Shown here one piece after another: positions 1 through 7,811 of a stretch of DNA of 16,284 bases. Source of the DNA: an uncultured Negativicutes bacterium (lineage in GTDB: Bacteria > Bacillota > Negativicutes > Acidaminococcales > Acidaminococcaceae); NCBI GenBank assembly GCA_937926555.1, contig CALAZX010000206.1:1-16284 (forward strand). Reading direction: 5' to 3'. Both the position numbers and the translations under genes were made by a program. Each line of letters begins with the position of its first letter. The stretch's first letter is position 1. The notes under the pieces were generated by a model. It searched no databases. It saw nothing but the letters and a program-made list of their open reading frames with translations, and was not told the origin of the DNA.

Positions 1-109
1 CACGGTGCAGGGCTTTTTTGCGGTGAAAAAAAGGGAAATAACGGGGTTGAAAATACTGACTGGCCAGGCAGTAAATAATTATTCAGCCAAGGCTGGGAAG
101 GGGGTGCCG

Positions 110-149
110 GAACAACAAAAAAAGACCCTGTTTTGTAAACAGGGTCTTT
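110..149 (-). terminator. Rho-independent terminator of the HD-GYP gene
   Basis: A perfect 13-bp inverted repeat (121-133 with 137-149) closes a 3-nt loop. Read on the minus strand, it is followed by a T-rich run (complement of the A-rich 111-123). It lies 22 bp beyond the stop codon of the minus-strand HD-GYP gene. There is no T run in the plus direction, so it should act mainly on the minus strand. Confidence 0.9.
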
Positions 150-171
150 GGCAGGTATGATTTCGTGTTTA

Positions 172-903
172 TCAGTTCTCGGCGGCCTGGAGTTCCGGCT
201 GCGCGATACTGGCTGCGGCCACTTCTTTGGGGGCAGCTGTCTTTTTCATGGTGGCTGTTTTCTGCAGCGGCCGGATTTTCGCTCCGGGGCTCACATCAGC
301 CATGGTCTTGCCGGGGACTACGGACTCGATGAAGGCTTTCACCACATCCGGGTCGAAGAAGACGCCGCTGCGGTCCATCAGCTCCGAGAGAGCCTCCTCA
401 TGGCTTTTCTGCCACTGCTGGGTACAAGGATTGATGACCCAGTCATAATAGTCGGCTACGGCGATGATACGCGCTCCCAGGGGGATGTTCACACCCTTGA
501 GCCGCCTCGGATAGCCGGTGCCGTTCCAGTTCTCATGGTGGCTGCGGATCAGGTCGATGACACTGCTGAATTCCTCCATGTTCTCCAGCATGCTGTAGCC
601 TGCGATGCAGTGCCGTTTGTACTGCGCTTTCTCCCGGACGCTGAGGTAGGGGAGCTTGTTCAGGATCGTGTTGGGCACGCTGAGCAGTCCGATATCGTGC
701 ATCAGGGCCGCGGTGCGGATGATGCCGATCTCCCGCTTGGAGAGGCCCAGCCGGGCCGCGGTGCAGGCGGCGTAGTTGGCTACCTGCTGGGAGTGCATGT
801 ACATGAATTTATTTTTTCTTTTCAGTAATTCCAGGAAGAAATCACAAATTTCCCGGGTTTTCCCCGTGGGGGAAAAGTCCAGGTATTGAGGAATCGAGAT
901 CAT
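172..903 (-). CDS. HD-GYP domain protein, putative cyclic-di-GMP phosphodiesterase
   Basis: A 243-residue cytoplasmic protein built almost entirely of one HD-GYP domain. The motifs are in family order: His37, the HD pair (His69-Asp70 in MHDIG), His122-His123, the GYP signature at 130-132 (HHENWNGTGYP), and the ARIIAVAD segment at 144-151. HD-GYP proteins usually bind two or three metals and hydrolyse cyclic-di-GMP; that activity is expected here from the family, not shown. No receiver, PAS or membrane segment is attached, so the input signal is unclear. The last 45 or so residues are Ala/Lys-rich low complexity and probably disordered. The start is the ATG at 903-901, behind a weak G-rich Shine-Dalgarno. 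The gene is monocistronic, with its own promoter (963-991) and terminator (110-149), and is divergent from the ncRNA gene. A related HD hydrolase acting on another nucleotide is possible. Confidence 0.88.
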   Translation of the reverse strand: MISIPQYLDFSPTGKTREICDFFLELLKRKNKFMYMHSQQVANYAACTAARLGLSKREIGIIRTAALMHDIGLLSVPNTILNKLPYLSVREKAQYKRHCIAGYSMLENMEEFSSVIDLIRSHHENWNGTGYPRRLKGVNIPLGARIIAVADYYDWVINPCTQQWQKSHEEALSELMDRSGVFFDPDVVKAFIESVVPGKTMADVSPGAKIRPLQKTATMKKTAAPKEVAAASIAQPELQAAEN

Positions 904-962
904 AAGACAACCCGCCTATTTTTGATTAAAATATCATTTTCCGTTCATATATCAGTAAATAT

Positions 963-991
963 AGTATAGGTTCAATCCGGGTATCCGTCAA
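963..991 (-). promoter_or_regulatory. Sigma-70-type promoter of the HD-GYP gene
   Basis: On the minus strand, TTGACG (991-986) and TATACT (968-963) are separated by exactly 17 bp. Transcription would start near 956, leaving a leader of about 50 nt before the ATG at 903. Both hexamers are close to consensus. The 108 bp between this promoter and the divergent ncRNA promoter are AT-rich and hold no gene. Confidence 0.8.
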
Positions 992-1099
992 GGCATAAAT
1001 TTTGTCCCGATTCGTAAAAGGCTTGCTGTTTTCCTCATCTTTTTTCATTAAATGTAACGAAGTTAACACAAAAAAGTGTAGAAAGTGTTCACAAACCAG

Positions 1100-1128
1100 T
1101 TGATATTTATGCGGAAGTAATGTATAAT
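1100..1128 (+). promoter_or_regulatory. Strong sigma-70-type promoter of the ncRNA gene
   Basis: TTGATA (1100-1105), a 17-bp spacer and a perfect TATAAT (1123-1128). The expected transcription start, about 1135, falls exactly at the base of the terminal stem of the RNA, which begins at 1136. A near-consensus promoter feeding directly into a folded RNA with no start codon indicates an abundant stand-alone non-coding transcript. Confidence 0.88.
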
Positions 1129-1135
1129 GACAACA

Positions 1136-1348
1136 CGATGATTCTTCGGGTCTGTGGTTGAAAGTCGATGCCAGTTGCAGGCGAAACGATCCACGTAAGC
1201 AGTCAAAGTACTGTGAGCACGGTGCAGCCTAGAAGTAAGACCTGCCGCGAAAAGCGAGAGGTGCAGTAGTGGGGAGCACGACGCTTATGAGCGAACCACC
1301 CAGCAGGCGAGTGTGGGGACGAAGACCAGGTCAGCCGGAGAACCATCG
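1136..1348 (+). ncRNA. Structured non-coding RNA, probably raiA-type ncRNA
   Basis: A body of about 213 nt is closed by a 14-bp terminal stem: 1136-1149 pairs with 1335-1348, with one A-C mismatch and one G-U pair. Just inside, GTCT (1150-1153) can pair with AGAC (1323-1326). Further local helices are GTGG 1154-1157 with CCAC 1191-1194, TCG 1165-1167 with CGA 1187-1189, GCC 1170-1172 with GGC 1180-1182, CAGT 1200-1203 with ACTG 1210-1213, CGC 1246-1248 with GCG 1254-1256, GTGG 1269-1272 with CCAC 1296-1299, and CGCT 1282-1285 with AGCG 1290-1293. This is a compact multibranched fold, not the rod of 6S RNA, and I see no RNase P, SRP or tmRNA signatures. From memory, Firmicutes raiA ncRNAs are about 210 nt and often lie near raiA/hpf. 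The class assignment is inference; the RNA gene itself is well supported. Confidence 0.75.
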
Positions 1349-1397
1349 CATATTAACCTTCCGGGGAGTCCGGAAGCATGATATGCGCGTTTATTTT
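1348..1397 (+). terminator. Terminator-like hairpin after the ncRNA
   Basis: A nested hairpin: GCATAT (1348-1353) pairs with ATATGC (1381-1386), and inside it CTTCCGG (1358-1364) pairs with CCGGAAG (1370-1376) over a GGAGT loop. A T-rich stretch (1390-1397) follows after three bases. The T run is interrupted, so termination may be partial. That would allow some read-through into the small ORF at 1413. Confidence 0.6.
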
Positions 1398-1412
1398 GCA
1401 GGAGGGGTGCAA

Positions 1413-1551
1413 ATGGAAAATTTGAGAGCAAGACTGGATAGACCGGTTCATTCCTTTTCCGGCTGTGCAGTCCGACGAGGAACAGACAATGGTGGCGGAG
1501 GAAAACGGCGCAACCGCTTCCGATGACACAAAAGACTTCCTATTTATATAG
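1413..1551 (+). pseudogene. Small ORF with apparent +1 frameshift, unknown product
   Basis: A good Shine-Dalgarno (GGAGG, 1401-1405) sits 7 bp before ATG 1413. The zero frame gives a 37-residue Arg/Gly-rich peptide ending at TGA 1524-1526, with many codons that are rare in this window (CGA, AGA, GGA). From 1426 the +1 frame is open to TAG 1549-1551 and reads far more like protein: EQDWIDRFIPF, then an acidic stretch with SDEEQ, ending in TKDFLFI. Its codons are closer to those of the neighbouring genes. A shift after MENL (skipping A1425) would join them into a protein of about 45 residues. The +1 frame has no good start of its own after its TGA at 1423-1425. It may be a decayed gene, a sequencing error, a programmed frameshift, or chance. 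I do not recognise a family. Confidence 0.35.
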
Positions 1552-1617
1552 GAAAATGACAGAAACACACTTCTGCATAAAAATGGAAAAAAATTAGCAA
1601 ATCGAGTATATTTATTA

Positions 1618-1645
1618 TTGAACTTTAATAAAAACGGAGTATAAT
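1618..1645 (+). promoter_or_regulatory. Promoter of the amino-acid ABC importer operon
   Basis: TTGAAC (1618-1623), a 16-bp spacer and TATAAT (1640-1645), in an AT-rich tract. Transcription would start near 1652, giving a leader of about 95 nt. The leader holds one short possible hairpin (GCCG 1676-1679 with CGGC 1686-1689). I see no T-box or known riboswitch signature in it. Confidence 0.82.
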
Positions 1646-1746
1646 GGTAGATATTCCGTAGGACATTCAGGGCCCGCCGGAGAGACGGCCACCCGGATAA
1701 AGTTCCGGAAGATGAGGCTCTGACATTGATACAGGGGGAAACCAAA

Positions 1747-2517
1747 ATGAAAAAACTACTGGTAGTATTGGCAGCAATGATGATGGCAGTTATGTGTATC
1801 GCCGGTTGCGGCGGCAACGACAAGAAAGCGGCTGAGTCCGATACCCTGAAAGTAGGTACCGAGCCCACCTTCGCTCCTTTCGAATTCCAGAAAGAGGGCA
1901 GCAAAGAGTTTGACGGCTTCGATATGGACCTGGCACGGGCCATCGGCAAGCAGATGGGCAAGAAAGTTGTCATCCAGAACATGGGCTTCGACGCACTGAT
2001 CCCGGCTCTGAACTCCGGCAACATCGATATCGCCGCTGCAGGCATGAGCATCACCCCGGAGCGGAAAAAAGCGGTTGACATGAGCGACCCGTACTATACT
2101 TCCGGTCTGGTTGTGGTAGTGAACAACGACAACAATGCCGTGAAGAGCGTGAAAGACCTGGACGGCAAAGCGATCGCCGTACAGATCGGCACCACCGGCG
2201 CAGCCAAGGCTGAAAAAGTGCCCGGCGCGAAAGTGAAGACTTTCAACACCAACGCCGAAGTGTTCCTGGAACTGAAGAACAAAGGCGCCGATGCGGTTAT
2301 CATCGACAAACCGGTAGCTGAGTACTATCTGGCACAGGGCGGCGGCAGCGACAGCGCCAAAATCGTGGGTGACACCATGGAAGCCGAATCCTACGGCCTG
2401 TCCCTGAAGAAAGACAGCAAGCTGACGGCTGAAGTGAACAAAGCCCTGGCCGAGCTGAAAAAGAACGGCGAATACGACAAGATCTATGCCAAATGGTTCG
2501 GCGGCGCCAAGAAATAA
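1747..2517 (+). CDS. Polar amino-acid ABC transporter, substrate-binding lipoprotein
   Basis: A 256-residue extracytoplasmic binding protein of the GlnH/HisJ type (SBP_bac_3 family). It captures an amino acid and passes it to the permease encoded next. The N-terminus is a lipoprotein signal: KK, a hydrophobic stretch, then the lipobox IAGC with Cys21 as the lipidated residue. The mature part begins with the typical TLKVGTEPTFAPFEF and GFDMDLARAIGKQMG, then has DALIPALNSGNIDIAAAGMS and ends in EYDKIYAKWFG. I chose ATG 1747, 7 bp after GGGGGA (1734-1739), over the upstream TTG 1726, because the signal peptide then starts normally. It is first in a three-gene operon behind its own promoter. The substrate cannot be read from sequence: glutamine, glutamate, arginine or cystine are all possible. 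Confidence 0.93.
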   Translation: MKKLLVVLAAMMMAVMCIAGCGGNDKKAAESDTLKVGTEPTFAPFEFQKEGSKEFDGFDMDLARAIGKQMGKKVVIQNMGFDALIPALNSGNIDIAAAGMSITPERKKAVDMSDPYYTSGLVVVVNNDNNAVKSVKDLDGKAIAVQIGTTGAAKAEKVPGAKVKTFNTNAEVFLELKNKGADAVIIDKPVAEYYLAQGGGSDSAKIVGDTMEAESYGLSLKKDSKLTAEVNKALAELKKNGEYDKIYAKWFGGAKK

Positions 2518-2566
2518 TCACGGCGTCCGCGGGGAACTCCCGGCAGGATAAAAAATGAACAGCAAT

Positions 2567-2671
2567 CCGGTCCTGAAGACCGGAAGGGTGATTCTGCCCG
2601 GCGTTTTCCGCCAGGCAGATTTCCCTGTTTTTAAGGCGCGGCTCCGTTCCGGAAGGAGAAGGACCTTCCGG
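2567..2671 (+). promoter_or_regulatory. Three hairpins between binding-protein and permease genes
   Basis: The 212-bp gap after the binding-protein stop holds three successive inverted repeats: CCGGTC 2567-2572 with GACCGG 2578-2583; CTGCC-C-GGCG 2594-2603 with CGCC-A-GGCAG 2609-2618 (9 bp with one mismatch); and CCGGAAGG 2649-2656 with CCTTCCGG 2664-2671 (a perfect 8 bp). None has an immediate T run. Such stems commonly protect the upstream mRNA from 3' exonucleases or reduce read-through, so that the binding protein is made in excess of the membrane components. The role here is inferred. Confidence 0.6.
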
Positions 2672-2729
2672 GCAGGACCTCACCCGGCAGAAAAAGACCA
2701 ATCCCAAGAAAAGAGAAGGACAAGCGATC

Positions 2730-3386
2730 ATGACTTTAGACTTTGCACTTATTCAGCACGAACTGCCTCTGCTTCTGGCCGCGGCAGTCATCACCATCAA
2801 AATCACGGCGCTCAGCGTGGGCTTCGGTATGGCCATCGGTGTGTTCATCTCACTGATCCGCCTGGCCAGCTTCAAGCCTCTGCGCTGGCTGGGCAACATC
2901 TATGTGGACTTCATCCGCGGCACGCCGCTGCTGGTGCAGATCTTCCTGGTGTATTTCGCCCTGCCGGCCATCACCGGCGAGCATGTGGACCCGTTCCCGG
3001 CAGCCATCGCCGCCTGCTCCATCAACAGCGGCGCCTACGTTGCGGAGATTTTCCGCGGCGGCATCCAGGCCATCGACAAGGGCCAGATGGAAGCCGGCCG
3101 CAGCCTGGGCATGAGCTGGTGGCAGACCATGCGTTACATCATCCTGCCCCAGGCGTTCAAACAGATCATCCCGCCCCTGGGCAACGAGTTCATCGCCATG
3201 CTGAAAGACTCCTCCCTGGTGTCTGTCATCGGCTTCGAGGAGCTGACCCGCAGAGGCCAGCTGATCATCGCCCGTACCTATGCGTCTTTCGAGATCTGGA
3301 TGGCGGTGGCGATCATCTATCTGATTATGACATTCACGGTAGCCCGTCTTACCGGTTTGCTTGAAAAGAGGTTTGCGAAGAAATGA
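2730..3386 (+). CDS. Polar amino-acid ABC transporter, permease
   Basis: A 218-residue inner-membrane protein of the HisM/GlnP family, normal length for the family. It should dimerise (no second permease is present here) to form the translocation path. Hydrophobic segments lie at roughly 12-43, 55-80, 85-105 and 185-210. RGTPLLVQ (63-70) is a family hallmark. The EAA loop that docks on the ATPase is at about 121-140 (EAGRSLGMSWWQTMRYIILP), followed by the conserved NEFIAMLKDSSLVS. The ATG is preceded by AGAAGGA at 2714-2720. The stop overlaps the start of the ATPase gene by 4 bases (ATGA at 3383-3386), which implies translational coupling. Confidence 0.94.
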   Translation: MTLDFALIQHELPLLLAAAVITIKITALSVGFGMAIGVFISLIRLASFKPLRWLGNIYVDFIRGTPLLVQIFLVYFALPAITGEHVDPFPAAIAACSINSGAYVAEIFRGGIQAIDKGQMEAGRSLGMSWWQTMRYIILPQAFKQIIPPLGNEFIAMLKDSSLVSVIGFEELTRRGQLIIARTYASFEIWMAVAIIYLIMTFTVARLTGLLEKRFAKK

Positions 3387-4114
3387 ACAACCAAATGATT
3401 AAAATCCGCGGTCTGAAAAAAAGCTTCGGCTCCCTGGAAGTGCTGAAAGGCATCGACCTGGACGTGGCCGAGCGCGAGGTCGTAGTTATCATCGGCCCCA
3501 GCGGCAGCGGCAAGAGCACCCTGCTGCGTTGCATCAACTTCATGGAGATCCCCACCGAGGGCACCGTGGAGTTCGACAACATCCCCCTGAACGGGGACGC
3601 CAACATCAACGAGGTCCGCAAGGAGATCGGCATGGTGTTCCAGCGCTTCAACCTGTTCCCGCACATGACCGTGCTGGAGAACCTGATCCTGGCCCCCATG
3701 AAAGTCCGGGGCATGAAGAAGGACGAGGCGAAGAAGCTGGCCATGACCTACCTGGAGAAGGTGGGACTGGCCATGAAGGCCGGCAACTATCCGGACCAGC
3801 TGTCCGGCGGCCAGCAGCAGCGTGTGGCCATCGCCCGCGCCCTGTGCATGCAGCCGAAGGCCCTGCTGTTCGACGAGCCCACTTCCGCGCTGGATCCCGA
3901 GATGATCAAGGAAGTGCTGGATGTCATGAAACATCTGGCCGAAGAGGGCATGACCATGGTGGTGGTGACCCACGAGATGGGCTTCGCCAAAGAGGTTGGC
4001 GACCGTGTCCTGTTCGTGGACGGCGGCTACATCCTGGAAGAGGGTACTCCCGAGCAGATTTTCGACCATCCGAAAGAGGAGCGGACCCAGAGCTTCCTCT
4101 CCAAAATCTTATAA
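3383..4114 (+). CDS. Polar amino-acid ABC transporter, ATP-binding protein
   Basis: A 243-residue cytoplasmic ATPase of the GlnQ/HisP type that powers the importer. All nucleotide-binding motifs are intact: Walker A GPSGSGKST (38-46), Q-loop Gln87 (VFQRFNLFPH), signature LSGGQQQR (140-147), Walker B LLFDEP (161-166), D-loop SALDPE, and the switch His197 in VVVTHEMGF. The C-terminal EEGTPEQIFDHPKEERTQSF is typical of the polar amino-acid subfamily. The start overlaps the permease stop (ATGA). A strong terminator follows 64 bp after the stop, so the operon ends here. The function as an importer ATPase is certain from the family; the transported amino acid is not. Confidence 0.95.
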   Translation: MNNQMIKIRGLKKSFGSLEVLKGIDLDVAEREVVVIIGPSGSGKSTLLRCINFMEIPTEGTVEFDNIPLNGDANINEVRKEIGMVFQRFNLFPHMTVLENLILAPMKVRGMKKDEAKKLAMTYLEKVGLAMKAGNYPDQLSGGQQQRVAIARALCMQPKALLFDEPTSALDPEMIKEVLDVMKHLAEEGMTMVVVTHEMGFAKEVGDRVLFVDGGYILEEGTPEQIFDHPKEERTQSFLSKIL

Positions 4115-4178
4115 GTTCCAAGCTGATACGCTTGGCGGCTACCTGCCGTCAGGCAGGGAATCCCATGATCGCAAAGAC

Positions 4179-4215
4179 AGGATTTCCCGGGAAATCTCCC
4201 GGGGAGTCCTTTTTT
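4179..4215 (+). terminator. Strong Rho-independent terminator of the ABC operon
   Basis: AGGATTT plus CCCGGG (4179-4191) pairs with CCCGGG plus GAGTCCT (4198-4210) as a 13-bp stem with two G-U pairs and the loop AAATCT. A run of six T (4210-4215) follows directly. Confidence 0.93.
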
Positions 4216-4310
4216 ATTGCCCATAGCCAAGTCCGTTTCCTCCCTTTTTTACGGCTTTTCCGCCCGTTCCGGAGCGCTCTTTCCGGTGTTCTGTTTCAGA
4301 TGTTCCATTT

Positions 4311-4345
4311 ATCCCCGTAATTTTTCAGAAATCGGGGATTTTATG
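4311..4345 (+). terminator. Second possible terminator or hairpin upstream of hpf
   Basis: ATCCCCG (4311-4317) pairs with CGGGGAT (4333-4339), and inside it ATTT (4320-4323) pairs with AAAT (4329-4332). The stem is followed by TTTAT and, further on, a second T run (4349-4354). It lies about 95 bp after the main terminator, in the 407-bp gap between the ABC operon and hpf. It may be a back-up terminator or an isolation element for the hpf promoter. No credible gene lies between the two hairpins. Confidence 0.45.
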
Positions 4346-4398
4346 ATATTTTTTGAAAAAAAGAGGGAAAACGGAAAGGACGTCGAACTATATAAATA

Positions 4399-4513
4399 AC
4401 AGATAAAAACAGTCGGATTCGGGCGGAATGATTTTCAGACACGAGCTAGAGTCCCCGGCACGGCTGAAGGGTTATCTGTAATATGTAGAGGCGGCTTCGG
4501 CTGCTGAAGGAGG
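4399..4513 (+). promoter_or_regulatory. Foldable 5' leader of hpf
   Basis: ACAGATAA (4399-4406) pairs perfectly with TTATCTGT (4472-4479), closing an 81-nt domain. Inside it, CAGTCG (4410-4415) can pair with CGGCTG (4461-4466), and ATTC with GAAT forms a short hairpin. Just before the Shine-Dalgarno is a second hairpin with an extra-stable C(TTCG)G loop (GCGGC 4491-4495 with GCTGC 4500-4504). The AAGGAGG (4507-4513) begins 3 bases later. TATATA at 4389-4394 would place the start of transcription close to the base of the fold, but I see no matching -35 box, so the promoter is unsure. I do not recognise a known riboswitch class. Confidence 0.5.
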
Positions 4514-4521
4514 AATTGTCT

Positions 4522-5055
4522 ATGGCAGTACTGGTAAAAGGCAGAAACACGGTAGTATCCCCCGCGGTGAAAGCGTATGTGGAGAAAAAGGTGGAGAAGA
4601 TCACAAAACAGTTCAAGGCTGTCGGCGATATCACGGCTGTTCTCAAAGTGGAAGGTTCCACTCACGTGGCTGAGATCACGGTTCCCGCAAAAGGTGTCCT
4701 GCTGAGAGCGCAGGAGTCCACCAACGACATGTATGCATCCATCGACCTGGTGGTGGAGAAGATCGAGCGTCAGGTCCACAAATATAAAACGAAACTGATG
4801 AAACGGAAATACACCAACTTCAACGACATGGTGGCACCTCCCACCAAAGAGGAGAAGGAAGCCGACAAAGAGTTCGAGATCAAACGCAGCAAGAGCTTCG
4901 TGATGCATCCCATGACTCCGGAAGAGGCCATCCTGCAGATGAACCTGCTGAACCACGATTTCTTCATGTTCTATGATCCGGATTTCGGTGGCGTGAGCCT
5001 GGTTTACCGGAGAAAAGACGGGAAATACGGTCTGCTGGCTCCCCATCTGGAGTAG
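4522..5055 (+). CDS. hpf: Ribosome hibernation promoting factor, long form
   Basis: A 177-residue protein of the RaiA/HPF family. The N-terminal domain (about 1-100: VLVKGRNTVVSPAVKAYVEKKVEKI, here in part) binds the 30S decoding region in stationary phase. After a charged linker, the C-terminal domain (about 120-177: KSFVMHPMTPEEAILQM, then GKYGLLAPHLE) dimerises to join two 70S ribosomes into an inactive 100S particle. The presence of both domains marks the long form typical of Firmicutes. I chose ATG 4522, 8 bp after AAGGAGG (4507-4513), over the in-frame TTG 4516, which is too close to the Shine-Dalgarno. The gene is monocistronic with a structured leader and its own terminator. It directly precedes secA, a common arrangement in this lineage. 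Confidence 0.95.
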   Translation: MAVLVKGRNTVVSPAVKAYVEKKVEKITKQFKAVGDITAVLKVEGSTHVAEITVPAKGVLLRAQESTNDMYASIDLVVEKIERQVHKYKTKLMKRKYTNFNDMVAPPTKEEKEADKEFEIKRSKSFVMHPMTPEEAILQMNLLNHDFFMFYDPDFGGVSLVYRRKDGKYGLLAPHLE

Positions 5056-5119
5056 GACGGGGGCTTGAGGAAGTTTCCTGAACACGTATGAGAACGGGGT
5101 CTGGACCCATTCCCCGACG

Positions 5120-5158
5120 AGGCGGTTCCCCATGACGGGGGGCCGCCTTCTTTTATTT
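5120..5158 (+). terminator. Rho-independent terminator after hpf
   Basis: AGGCGGTTCCCC (5120-5131) pairs with GGGGGGCCGCCT (5137-5148), with two T-G pairs and the loop ATGAC. The T-rich TCTTTTATTT follows. It lies 65 bp after the hpf stop and 30 bp before the secA -35 box, so it separates the two transcripts. Confidence 0.88.
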
Positions 5159-5189
5159 GTGAAAAGGCCTTGATTTACCGCCGCTTTCT

Positions 5190-5218
5190 TTGACTTTTAC
5201 CCCTTTTTCTGATAAAAT
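5190..5218 (+). promoter_or_regulatory. Promoter of the secA-prfB-DUF5693-csaB unit
   Basis: TTGACT (5190-5195), a 17-bp spacer and TAAAAT (5213-5218). Transcription would start near 5225, leaving a leader of about 55 nt before the secA start. It is the only convincing promoter found upstream of secA, prfB, the DUF5693 gene and csaB. Confidence 0.82.
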
Positions 5219-5279
5219 TTATCATTAGGTATAAGACCAATCAAAGTGTTGTTTCAGCAGCATTTAAGGAGTGATAAGT

Positions 5280-7811
<2,532 letters not shown>

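Noticed and set aside
1..109. Possible gene end or promoter at the left edge
   Set aside because: One plus frame is open from base 2 to 159 but reads through the terminator and has no recognisable sequence. TTGAAA (47-52) and TAAATA (72-77) are 19 bp apart, with no gene after them on that strand. Nothing is supported here.
148..828. A 226-codon plus-strand frame opposite the HD-GYP gene
   Set aside because: It is antisense to a gene with complete HD-GYP motifs and begins inside the terminator stem.
1136..1348. 6S RNA, RNase P RNA, SRP RNA or tmRNA as identity of the ncRNA
   Set aside because: The fold is multibranched and not a single rod with a central bubble. The conserved RNase P core, the SRP tetraloop-adjacent motif and the tRNA-like tmRNA ends are not seen.
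1269..1526. An 85-codon plus-strand frame across the ncRNA
   Set aside because: Its first half lies inside the folded RNA and has no RBS. Only the part from ATG 1413 has a Shine-Dalgarno, and that is listed separately.
2555..3364. A 269-codon frame overlapping the permease gene
   Set aside because: Out of frame with the clear permease; Arg/His/Pro-rich shadow with no family motifs. Its first 175 bases are the hairpin-rich gap.
4217..4399. A 60-codon ORF between the ABC operon terminator and hpf
   Set aside because: No Shine-Dalgarno or standard start context. It runs through the second hairpin, and its composition is not coding-like.
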